Of a stretch of DNA of 64,000 nucleotides, positions 52,470 to 60,450 are shown piece after piece (the first letter of the stretch is position 1; every line of letters begins with the position of its first letter). The notes under the pieces are model-generated. The model was not told the origin of the DNA, did no database searches, and worked only from the letters and a program-made list of their open reading frames with translations. A program made the position numbers and the translations under genes. This DNA is from DATFVA01 sp963774455 (GTDB taxonomy: Bacteria; Bacteroidota; Ignavibacteria; Ignavibacteriales; Ignavibacteriaceae): contig CAVZFD010000004.1 of the NCBI GenBank assembly GCA_963774455.1, positions 915,143 to 979,142 on the forward strand, read 5' to 3'.

Positions 52470-53558
52470 ATGAACTCCCGATTGATCGATATTTTCCTCC
52501 AGGCTGCCTCAATAAATGCACTTTCTCAGAACGAGAAACCAATAGCTGATTTCATTAAAAATTTTCTCTCAGGCACATCTTTTAACATATCTGAAGATGA
52601 ATCAAGAGCACTTTCAGGCAGCAACACAGGCAACTTAATAATACGGGTAGGCGACGGGGGTAGTTTTGTTCTTCTCTCTCATATGGATACGGCCAGGCCT
52701 ACATTAAAAATGAGACCCGTATTTCAAAATGGCAGGATAACTTCTGCGGGGGATACTGTACTGGGAGTTGACAACAGGCTCGGAATATCCGTATTGCTCT
52801 ATACGCTTGAAAAAATACATAAAGAAAAAATACCCGTAAAAAATTTTACAATAGCCTTCACAACCTGTGAGGAAACAACACTGCTTGGTTCTAAAAATTT
52901 AAAGCCCGGTACTCACGTTAACCGGGGCTTTGTATTCGATTCCTCTTTCCGCCCCGGTAATTTTATAAACTCAGCCTGCGGATCAAAGGGATTTAAGGTA
53001 AGAATAAAGGGAAGGGCGTCGCATTCCGGTATAGCTCCTGAAAAAGGTATAAATGCAATCGCGGCGGCTGCAAATGCACTTTACAAAGTTAAGCAGGGAA
53101 GAATTGATGATGATACCACGCTGAATATAGGTAAGATAAACGGAGGGTCTGCTGTAAATGTTGTTCCCGAGGAGGTTTACCTTGAAGGGGAGGTACGCTC
53201 GTTTAATACTTCCCGGGTTACAGAACTTATTGGGGAGGTTAAAAAAATCTTTGCTGATGAATCCGGAAAGTTGAATGCTGAAATGGAATTTGAAAGTAAC
53301 TGGGACTTCAAGCCTTATACTGTTGAATCCTTCAATCCAGTTTATCAGGAAATAACTGAGATCCTTAAAAAAACAGGACTTAATCCTGAACCCAGAATTT
53401 CTCTCGGAGGAAGTGATGCAAATTCACTTAATGAATCGGGCATTGCTTCAGTCAACCTTGGCATTGGTGCTCAGAACCCTCATTCCAACGATGAGTTTGT
53501 ACTTATTGAAGATTTAATTAAAAGTGCTGAAATAGCGATGGAGCTTGTAAAAAAATGA
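52470..53558 (+). CDS. PepT-like M20/M42-type metallopeptidase
   Basis: The 362-residue cytoplasmic enzyme has the M20 metal blocks: SHMDTARP (HMD, about 70-77), LGVDNRLG (bridging Asp, about 97-104), TCEETTLLGS (catalytic Glu pair, about 131), VFDSS (about 153) and NPHSNDEFV (final His, about 339). Length and the DTARPTLKMRPV part suit the tripeptidase T/PepT-like group. It is first in the operon, right behind two palindromes. It probably cleaves di- or tripeptides released by the next enzyme. Confidence 0.9.
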   Translation: MNSRLIDIFLQAASINALSQNEKPIADFIKNFLSGTSFNISEDESRALSGSNTGNLIIRVGDGGSFVLLSHMDTARPTLKMRPVFQNGRITSAGDTVLGVDNRLGISVLLYTLEKIHKEKIPVKNFTIAFTTCEETTLLGSKNLKPGTHVNRGFVFDSSFRPGNFINSACGSKGFKVRIKGRASHSGIAPEKGINAIAAAANALYKVKQGRIDDDTTLNIGKINGGSAVNVVPEEVYLEGEVRSFNTSRVTELIGEVKKIFADESGKLNAEMEFESNWDFKPYTVESFNPVYQEITEILKKTGLNPEPRISLGGSDANSLNESGIASVNLGIGAQNPHSNDEFVLIEDLIKSAEIAMELVKK

Positions 53559-54415
53559 AAAAATTTGCAATGTTGTACCATATTCTCCTTTCACTTTCGT
53601 TGATTCCACTTAATGCACAGACGAAAGGCCACCTTGTCATCATCGGAGGTGGAGACAAACCCGCGAGCATAATTGAAAGGATCATAAGTCTGGCCGGGGG
53701 TACAGATGCAAAACTCATCGTTATACCAAATGCAAGTTCCGAACCGATGGAGTCAGCCCAATACCAGGTTGACCAGTTCAGATCTTTCGGTGCAGTAAAC
53801 GCTGTGCCTTTATATTTCAATAAGGAAACAGCGGGCGATGATTCGGTTTTAAAAAGAATGGAGAATGCAACCGGGGTATACTTCTGTGGAGGAGATCAAA
53901 GTCTGCTTACTGCAGACCTGCTTGGAACAAAACTGCTTGATAAGATACGGGAGATCTATAAAAATGGAGGTGTAATAAGCGGAACAAGTGCGGGGGCGGC
54001 GGTAATGAGCCGTGTAATGATAACCGGTAATGAACTGGTAAATAAGGACAGCTCTGAAGCATTCAATATGTTAGAAAAAGGAAATATTGAGAATACAGAA
54101 GGTTTTGGTTTTGTTACCAAAGCTGTGATAGATCAGCACTTTATTAAAAGGAAAAGAAATAATAGATTAATAACTGTAATTCTTGAACATCCGGATCTGC
54201 TGGGAATCGGAATCGACGAATCGACAGCCATCCTTGTAAATCCGGACGATACCTTCGAAGTGCTCGGGGAGAGCCAGGTCATAATCTACAATCCTCTCCA
54301 TGCAGTTGACATAAAATCTAATGATACAGGGAAGCTTTCTGTGGATAATATGGAAATGAGTATACTTACAGCAGGACAAAAATATGATTTGAATAAAGCA
54401 GAAATAATTCAATGA
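53555..54415 (+). CDS. Cyanophycinase-type S51 peptidase, exported
   Basis: The 286-residue product has a signal peptide (about 1-21, LIPLNAQ) and an S51 fold with GHLVIIGGGDKPASI, YFCGGDQSLL and the nucleophile Ser145 in ISGTSAGAAVMS. Members of this branch release beta-Asp-Arg dipeptides from cyanophycin or act on aspartyl peptides. Overlap of four bases with the PepT-like gene and with the YfcC gene suggests a coupled operon. The exported position means it works on external or periplasmic polymers. Substrate is inferred. Confidence 0.86.
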   Translation: MKKFAMLYHILLSLSLIPLNAQTKGHLVIIGGGDKPASIIERIISLAGGTDAKLIVIPNASSEPMESAQYQVDQFRSFGAVNAVPLYFNKETAGDDSVLKRMENATGVYFCGGDQSLLTADLLGTKLLDKIREIYKNGGVISGTSAGAAVMSRVMITGNELVNKDSSEAFNMLEKGNIENTEGFGFVTKAVIDQHFIKRKRNNRLITVILEHPDLLGIGIDESTAILVNPDDTFEVLGESQVIIYNPLHAVDIKSNDTGKLSVDNMEMSILTAGQKYDLNKAEIIQ

Positions 54416-55812
54416 TTTTAACCAAAATAAAAATACCGAATACCTATGTCATTATCTTTTCACTCCTCATTATTACGACCGTCCTGACATGGATAATACC
54501 TGCAGGGGAATACCAGCGAATAATAGTTGACGGTAAAAAGGAAGTAATGAACGGTTCCTTTCATTATGAAGCCGATAATCCCCAGGGAATAGGTGCTTTA
54601 CTGATGTCACCTATACGCGGATTTGTGGATGCTTCCATGATTATAGGATTGGTTTTTATTGTAGGGGGGGCATTTGCGGTATTTCAGAAGACCGAGGCAG
54701 TAGATTCTCTCATACTGGGTATTGCAAAACTGCACAAGGATTCACGGCTGGTGCGTTTACTACTAATTCCCATTTTTATGATTATCTTTTCCCTGGCCGG
54801 GTCAATCTTCGGAATGAGCGAAGAGGTAATCCCGTTCATTCTTGTATTTGTTCCGCTGGCTCTTACTCTTGGATATGATACAATTACCGGGGTTGCAATT
54901 CCTTTTGTAGGTGCCGGAGCAGGCTTTGCCGGAGCTTTTTTGAATCCCTTTACTGTAGGTATTGCACAGGAAATAGCCGGATTGCCTTTATTCAGCGGGA
55001 TATTATACCGGGGGATCTGCTGGTTGATAACGACGGCCGTAGCAATCACATTTGTAATGCTTTATGCGCAAAAGATTAAAAAACATCCTGAAAAGAGCGT
55101 CACCTTTTCTCTGGATAATGAGAGGAAGAAAAATATTGACCATTCAGAAGTTGAGAACCATAAAGGAATTTCGGGAAGGCACAAGCTGGTTCTAATCACT
55201 TTCCTGGGGGGATTGGCAGTACTCATCTTCGGTGTGCTAAGGTACCAATGGTTTATTGAAGAGCTTGCCGCCGTATTTCTCATTACGGGGATAATCGTCG
55301 GCCTGGTCGGCGGCCTGAATGCAAATGAAATAACCGATTCCTTTATTAAAGGGGCGAAGGACCTGGTTGGTACTGCCCTGATAATTGGACTTGCCCGCGG
55401 AATATTAATTTTATCACAGGATGGAAAAATAATCGACTCGATACTGTTTGCGCTCTCATCACCGATCTCCTCATTTCATCCAGTAGTTTCTTCACAGGCA
55501 ATGTTTTTTGTTCAGACACTAATAAACTTTTTCGTTCCTTCAGGAAGCGGGCAGGCAGTACTAACTATGCCCATAATGGCCCCGCTTGCCGACCTCGTTA
55601 ATGTTTCCAGGCAGACTGCCGTGCTTGCTTTCCAGTTCGGTGACGGATTCAGTAATATGATTATTCCTACATCCGCCGTCACGATGGGCGTGCTATCTCT
55701 TGCAGAAATTCCCTGGGAAAAATGGGCACGCTGGATACTTCCGTTAGAATTTATTTTTCTCGTAACAGGAATGATACTTCTTATACCGCCATTTCTGTTC
55801 GGCTGGCATTAA
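54412..55812 (+). CDS. YfcC-family carrier (amino-acid/peptide transporter)
   Basis: The 466-residue inner-membrane protein has about 12 helices and the YfcC/DcuC-type parts. These are the start KIPNTYVIIFSLLIITTVLTWIIPAGEY, GMSEEVIPFILVFVPLALTLGYD (about 134-156), FVPSGSGQAVLTMPIMAPLAD (about 378-398) and FQFGDGFSNMIIPTS. The family carries basic amino acids such as arginine, or C4-dicarboxylates. Next to a cyanophycinase-like enzyme, uptake of arginine, aspartate or their dipeptides fits. It overlaps the upstream gene by four bases. Confidence 0.88.
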   Translation: MILTKIKIPNTYVIIFSLLIITTVLTWIIPAGEYQRIIVDGKKEVMNGSFHYEADNPQGIGALLMSPIRGFVDASMIIGLVFIVGGAFAVFQKTEAVDSLILGIAKLHKDSRLVRLLLIPIFMIIFSLAGSIFGMSEEVIPFILVFVPLALTLGYDTITGVAIPFVGAGAGFAGAFLNPFTVGIAQEIAGLPLFSGILYRGICWLITTAVAITFVMLYAQKIKKHPEKSVTFSLDNERKKNIDHSEVENHKGISGRHKLVLITFLGGLAVLIFGVLRYQWFIEELAAVFLITGIIVGLVGGLNANEITDSFIKGAKDLVGTALIIGLARGILILSQDGKIIDSILFALSSPISSFHPVVSSQAMFFVQTLINFFVPSGSGQAVLTMPIMAPLADLVNVSRQTAVLAFQFGDGFSNMIIPTSAVTMGVLSLAEIPWEKWARWILPLEFIFLVTGMILLIPPFLFGWH

Positions 55813-55846
55813 GTAAATATATTTAACCAATTAAAGGAGGATCGTT

Positions 55847-56959
55847 ATGAAAAAGCTTCTACTGTTCACTTCGTTTATGCTGATGTTCCTGTTCGTTTAT
55901 AACGAGGCAGGGATCGCACAGGTATATTTTAATACGGGAAATGTTTTATTCCGTGTAGATGACTATGGCGCCATAAGGGTACAAACTATTTCCGGCTTAG
56001 ATACATTGTACCAGATAGACAGAGCATCCGTTCTTGTTGCAGGAAATCCTGATGAAGTTCTTGATTACTGGAATGATACGGATATTCAGGATCCAACTAC
56101 TCTTGTTGGAAGTCCGGCCTTGAGCGATTATGAAGTAACCGGCACCTATAATAATGCTTTTTCCGGGCTTCCCCCGAATGTCATAGTCGGACAGACTGTA
56201 TACGGCTGGGATGGTGAGGATATTGCGCTTATCAAATTTGAAGTTACTAATAATGAATCTGCCGAACTGCCTACGATTGTTGGCCTTGATATCCTTCAGG
56301 ATATTGACAACACATATGAAAATGATGTTATCTACTTTAATACGGATAATAATATTTTCTATAATTATGAGAATACCTATGTGGGATTTAAAATATTATC
56401 AGAGGCAACAGGGGCTGCTGTCGGATTTATATGGTATGATGGGTATAATACCAATGATTCGGGATATTATGCCTGGTTGACCGGTGGAATAGTTTCAGAT
56501 ACCATTTTTACTGATCCGAATGGCGGGGTGGGCATTTTGGGTACAGCTTTCCAGCAGCAGCAGCCACAAGAAATGAGAACTGTTTATATGGCAATTGCTC
56601 TTGGTACAGATGAATCATCTATGATCGCAAATATGACTCTTGCCGAGGGACATTACGGAAATATAACTGCTGTTGATGAACCTGCCGAAAAAAATATGAC
56701 CTATAAACTTGCGCAAAATTACCCGAACCCATTCAACCCTTCAACAATGATTTCTTTCTCAATACCTGAAAGGGAAAATGTTACTCTTGATGTATATAAC
56801 CTGCTGGGACAAAAAGTTACATCAATCCTGAATAAGGAGATGGACGGAGGCAGCTATAACATCAGTTTCGATGCATCAAACCTGTCTGCCGGCATTTACT
56901 TCTATACTCTGAGGGCAGGCAGCTTTACATCAACCAAAAAAATGATGTTCCTCAAATAG
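55847..56959 (+). CDS. T9SS-secreted protein of unknown function with sorting signal
   Basis: The 370-residue protein has a signal peptide (about 1-24, YNEAGIAQ) and a beta-rich body. The C-terminal type IX sorting domain (about 285-370) has NYPNPFNPSTMISFSIPE, VTLDVYNLLGQKV and the AGIYFYTLRAG...KKMMFLK ending. The body (VFRVDDYGAIRVQ, LDILQDIDNTYEND) is not recognised. A strong AAAGGAGG ribosome site precedes the ATG. It follows the carrier gene by 34 bases and is probably co-transcribed. Confidence 0.88.
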   Translation: MKKLLLFTSFMLMFLFVYNEAGIAQVYFNTGNVLFRVDDYGAIRVQTISGLDTLYQIDRASVLVAGNPDEVLDYWNDTDIQDPTTLVGSPALSDYEVTGTYNNAFSGLPPNVIVGQTVYGWDGEDIALIKFEVTNNESAELPTIVGLDILQDIDNTYENDVIYFNTDNNIFYNYENTYVGFKILSEATGAAVGFIWYDGYNTNDSGYYAWLTGGIVSDTIFTDPNGGVGILGTAFQQQQPQEMRTVYMAIALGTDESSMIANMTLAEGHYGNITAVDEPAEKNMTYKLAQNYPNPFNPSTMISFSIPERENVTLDVYNLLGQKVTSILNKEMDGGSYNISFDASNLSAGIYFYTLRAGSFTSTKKMMFLK

Positions 56960-56997
56960 TGCTAAATGACCCTATAGTAAATAACGACATTATTCAT

Positions 56998-57021
56998 CCC
57001 GGCCGCGTTACGGCGGCCGGG
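56998..57021 (+). terminator. GC-rich hairpin after the T9SS-secreted protein gene
   Basis: CCCGGCCGC (56998-57006) pairs with GCGGCCGGG (57013-57021) across a six-base loop. No U-run follows (ACTTCTAAG), so it could be a processing or partial-stop signal rather than a full rho-independent terminator. It separates the first part of the operon from the RpiR gene. Confidence 0.6.
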
Positions 57022-57068
57022 ACTTCTAAGCAGGACTGAAAACATACTGAACTTTATATTTGGATATT

Positions 57069-57926
57069 ATGGCGAGATACCAGGAGATTAAAGAAAAAAT
57101 CCGTACCAAGTATAATGATCTGCCCAAAAACCAGAAGAAGATGGCGGATTATTTTATCGATAATTTTGACAGCATTCCATTCCTCAGCGTACAGGAAGTT
57201 TCAAAGGAAACCGGCATCAGTGTAGCTTCCGTGGTGAGATTCGCCCAGAGCTCAGGTTTTTCAGGCTACAGTGAATTAAGGGATGCCATTGCAGAATCTC
57301 TTCAGAACCAGCTGAGCGGAAAAATGATCTTTCCTCTCTTTGATAAACAGAAGGTAGATGAGGATCTGCTTACTGCCGTTGCAAACCAGGATATACAAAA
57401 CATAAACGATACCCTTAGTCTTATAGAAAGGGAAAATTTCAGGAAGGCTGTTAAGGAGATTGGAAAAGCAAGCCGTGTTTTTACTGCGGGACTCGGCATT
57501 TCATATCTCCTTGCCGAAATACTTGCTTACCAGCTTACACAAGTGGGCATTGACGCCACGGTTTTTAAACACGATTATACGACCTTCGATGAACAGATAA
57601 TGTTTCTGAATAAAACTGACCTCATCATTGCATTTTCATTCCCGCCCTACTCAAAGGAAACGGTTGAAGCCTGTGATTACGCCGGCAGTAAGGGAATAAA
57701 AATAGTATCGATTACAAATAAAGAAACATCGCCCGTGACTCATTATTCAGATGTAAACCTTGTGGTACGGAGTGAGAATATGCTTTATACTAATTCATTT
57801 GCGGCGATCTCTGTAGTCATCAATGCGATAGCTACCGAATGTGCGATGAAAAACAAACAGAAAGCGGAGAAAGTTCTGCAGGAAAGCAGCAGACTTAATG
57901 AAAACCAAAAATTAATTGTGAGGTAA
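57069..57926 (+). CDS. RpiR/MurR-family transcription regulator
   Basis: The 285-residue protein has an N-terminal HTH_6 domain (about residues 5-80, with FLSVQEVSKETGISVASVVRFAQSSGFSGY) and a C-terminal SIS sugar-phosphate-binding domain (about 125-260, VFTAGLGISYLLAEIL and LIIAFSFPPYSKETVE). The start is the ATG at 57069; a TTG at 57060 is possible. It likely controls this peptide-use locus by sensing a sugar phosphate or related ligand. The palindromes at 52423-52467 are candidate sites. There is no sugar gene in the operon, so the ligand is unclear. Confidence 0.88.
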   Translation: MARYQEIKEKIRTKYNDLPKNQKKMADYFIDNFDSIPFLSVQEVSKETGISVASVVRFAQSSGFSGYSELRDAIAESLQNQLSGKMIFPLFDKQKVDEDLLTAVANQDIQNINDTLSLIERENFRKAVKEIGKASRVFTAGLGISYLLAEILAYQLTQVGIDATVFKHDYTTFDEQIMFLNKTDLIIAFSFPPYSKETVEACDYAGSKGIKIVSITNKETSPVTHYSDVNLVVRSENMLYTNSFAAISVVINAIATECAMKNKQKAEKVLQESSRLNENQKLIVR

Positions 57927-57928
57927 GG

Positions 57929-57957
57929 TTATCCCGATCGGCATTTTATCGGGATAA
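57929..57957 (+). terminator. Stem-loop between rpiR-type and TonB-receptor genes
   Basis: TTATCCCGAT (57929-57938) and ATCGGGATAA (57948-57957) pair perfectly across a 9-base loop (CGGCATTTT). It is followed by AAAAGCC, not T residues, so it may act as a processing site. It lies three bases after the regulator's stop, before the receptor's GGGAG ribosome site. Confidence 0.6.
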
Positions 57958-57973
57958 AAAGCCGGGAGTTATC

Positions 57974-60427
57974 ATGAAAAAATTTTTACTACTGATTATA
58001 ATACTTCAAATTCATCTGATTGCGGGAACGACCGGGAAACTCACCGGTAAAGTTACAGACTCGCAGACCGGTGATCCCTTGCCAGGGGCTAATATTCTTA
58101 TAAACGGTACAAGTATTGGCGGTGCTGCCGATCCGGAAGGAGAATTTATTATACTCAATATTCCTCCCGGAACTTATGATGTAAGAATCAGCTACCTTGG
58201 ATATGAAACCGTGCTGGTTGAAGGGGTTAAAATCATTGTTGATCAGACTACTAATCTTCCGGTGCAGCTGGCTCCAAAGTCTATTCAAGTTGGTGAGGTA
58301 ATTGTAACTGCAAAAACTCCGATGATCCGGAAAGACATTACAAGTTCTATTTCGGTGCTGACCAGGGAAGAGATTGAAGCTCTTCCTGTTTCAACCTTTA
58401 CCGAACTTTTAAGTCTCCAGGCCGGCGTAGTCGGAAGCGGGTCAAATCTTCATATCAGAGGAGGAAGGTCAAATGAAGTTGCCTACCTGATAGATGGTAT
58501 GTACGTGCAGGATCCGCTGCTGGGAGGACTCGCAACCCAGATAAATAACGACGCAATCCAGGAAATGAGTCTTCTCTCCGGAACCTTCAATGCTGAATAC
58601 GGGAATGCTCTAAGCGGTGTTGTTAATATAGTAACGAGGGACGGTTCCGATCACTATTCCGGAAAACTTGAATATCGCACAAGCGAGTTCGGTGTTGAAA
58701 GATATGCTGACCTTCATGAAGCAAGAATAAACGGCAGTCTGAGCGGACCGATTATATCTAAAGAAATTAACTTCTTTATTTCGGGCGAAAGTGACCGGCG
58801 TGGAAGCTATCTGCCATTTGGATATGACCGGGAAAAAACCGGACTTGCGAAGATAACCTCGACCTTATTCCGCGGAGTAAAAATTTCGCTGCTAAACCGG
58901 GGAAGTATTTCTGCAAGCCAGGGTTACAGTCACAGCTACAAATATATTTCTGATCAGTACCTGAGGAGAAGATCGGACAGCTGGCAGAGCGCCCTCACAC
59001 TTACTCATACGATAGCTAACAACTTTTTCTATGATCTTAAACTCTCATATTTCAACCAGGGATTTTACTCGGGAATTGATAAGGATACCGCCAATTACAT
59101 ACCTTCCAGCGAATGGCAGTATCTTGATATAGGGACAGGCTTTGAATTCTACTCACTGGCAGATCCTGTTGAGGTTCGTGACAGCCGTACGGTAACAGCG
59201 GATGCAATGCTGGATGCAGTCTGGCAGATAGGATCGTTAAATGAAGTAAAATTCGGAGGCGCTTATAAACAGCACTGGCTAAGATATTTTAATGTTTATG
59301 ATCCTACACGCAACTTTCCCTATATAAATGATTATTCTACAGAACCGTTTGAAATGGCAGCGTATGCCCAGGACAAAATTGAGTTTCCCTATCTTGTAAT
59401 AAATGTTGGATTGAGATACGATTACATTAATGCTAACGGGCAATTCAGGAATAATCCACTTGACCCTGCTTCTGTAATAAAAGTGAAACCAAGGTCGCAG
59501 ATTTCCCCTAGGATAGGGATTGCACACCCTATATCGGACAGGACAAAACTTCATTTTGCTTATGGTCATTTCTTTCAGAATCCGGAATATCAATATCTCT
59601 TCGAGAACAGGCAGTATGATCTGAATGTGAGAGAACCTCTGTTCGGGCAGGCTGATCTTGATGCTGAAAGAACTATTGCTTATGAGGTCGGTGTATCCCA
59701 CCAGTTTAGCGATAGGATAGCTATTGACCTGACCGCTTATTATAAGGATATAACAGGACTGATCGGTACACGCTACTATTTTCCATACGTAGAGGGGCGC
59801 TATACTGGCTATACTCTTTATGTAAATGAAGATTACGCAAATGTTAAAGGATTTGAAATAAACATCGATATCCGTCCCGATAGGTATTTCTCGGGAGGAC
59901 TGACATATACCTATTCTGTTTCAAAGGGAAGTGCTTCTTCAGAAACAGAGCAATATCCCGGCACTTCGGAATCAACGCAGCTTTATTACCTGGATTTCGA
60001 TAAAACTCATGTATTTAACCTCTCTGGAACATTTACAATTCCTTCCGGTGAGGGTCCTGAAGTCTTCGGCAGCCATATTATGGAAGGAATGGATATCAGT
60101 GTCATAGCAAGGGCTGCTTCAGGTTATCCTTATACACCGAGCGGGAGAGATATCGGTTTCGTTGAAAGAAACTCTCTTCGTATGCCTGCCACCTATACAA
60201 TCGACCTGATGATCGGCAAGGAATTTCCAATTGTGAGCAGCTATACGATAAGAGTATTTGCTGAGATTCTTAATCTGACGGATCATAGGAATATTCTTTA
60301 TGTGTACAGCGATACCGGAGACCCTAATTTCACATTTGAAGGAAACTATTCTCCGGAGTATGTCCGTGATCCATCGAACTTCGGACCTCCGCGATCAATA
60401 AGACTTGGGGCTACATTTAAATTTTGA
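57974..60427 (+). CDS. TonB-dependent outer-membrane receptor with carboxypeptidase-regulatory-like domain
   Basis: The 817-residue protein has a signal peptide (about 1-18), a CarboxypepD_reg-like domain (about 20-105, GKLTGKVTDSQTGDPLPGANI), a plug (about 110-215, with ISVLTREEIEALP and LHIRGGRSNEVAYLIDGMYV) and a TonB barrel to the C-terminal FKF. It probably imports a peptide, metal complex or similar ligand processed by the upstream enzymes. Terminal Phe suits outer-membrane insertion. It overlaps the next gene's region closely, with a likely shared transcript. Confidence 0.93.
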   Translation: MKKFLLLIIILQIHLIAGTTGKLTGKVTDSQTGDPLPGANILINGTSIGGAADPEGEFIILNIPPGTYDVRISYLGYETVLVEGVKIIVDQTTNLPVQLAPKSIQVGEVIVTAKTPMIRKDITSSISVLTREEIEALPVSTFTELLSLQAGVVGSGSNLHIRGGRSNEVAYLIDGMYVQDPLLGGLATQINNDAIQEMSLLSGTFNAEYGNALSGVVNIVTRDGSDHYSGKLEYRTSEFGVERYADLHEARINGSLSGPIISKEINFFISGESDRRGSYLPFGYDREKTGLAKITSTLFRGVKISLLNRGSISASQGYSHSYKYISDQYLRRRSDSWQSALTLTHTIANNFFYDLKLSYFNQGFYSGIDKDTANYIPSSEWQYLDIGTGFEFYSLADPVEVRDSRTVTADAMLDAVWQIGSLNEVKFGGAYKQHWLRYFNVYDPTRNFPYINDYSTEPFEMAAYAQDKIEFPYLVINVGLRYDYINANGQFRNNPLDPASVIKVKPRSQISPRIGIAHPISDRTKLHFAYGHFFQNPEYQYLFENRQYDLNVREPLFGQADLDAERTIAYEVGVSHQFSDRIAIDLTAYYKDITGLIGTRYYFPYVEGRYTGYTLYVNEDYANVKGFEINIDIRPDRYFSGGLTYTYSVSKGSASSETEQYPGTSESTQLYYLDFDKTHVFNLSGTFTIPSGEGPEVFGSHIMEGMDISVIARAASGYPYTPSGRDIGFVERNSLRMPATYTIDLMIGKEFPIVSSYTIRVFAEILNLTDHRNILYVYSDTGDPNFTFEGNYSPEYVRDPSNFGPPRSIRLGATFKF

Positions 60428-60450
60428 ATAACTGGTATTCATTAAAAACT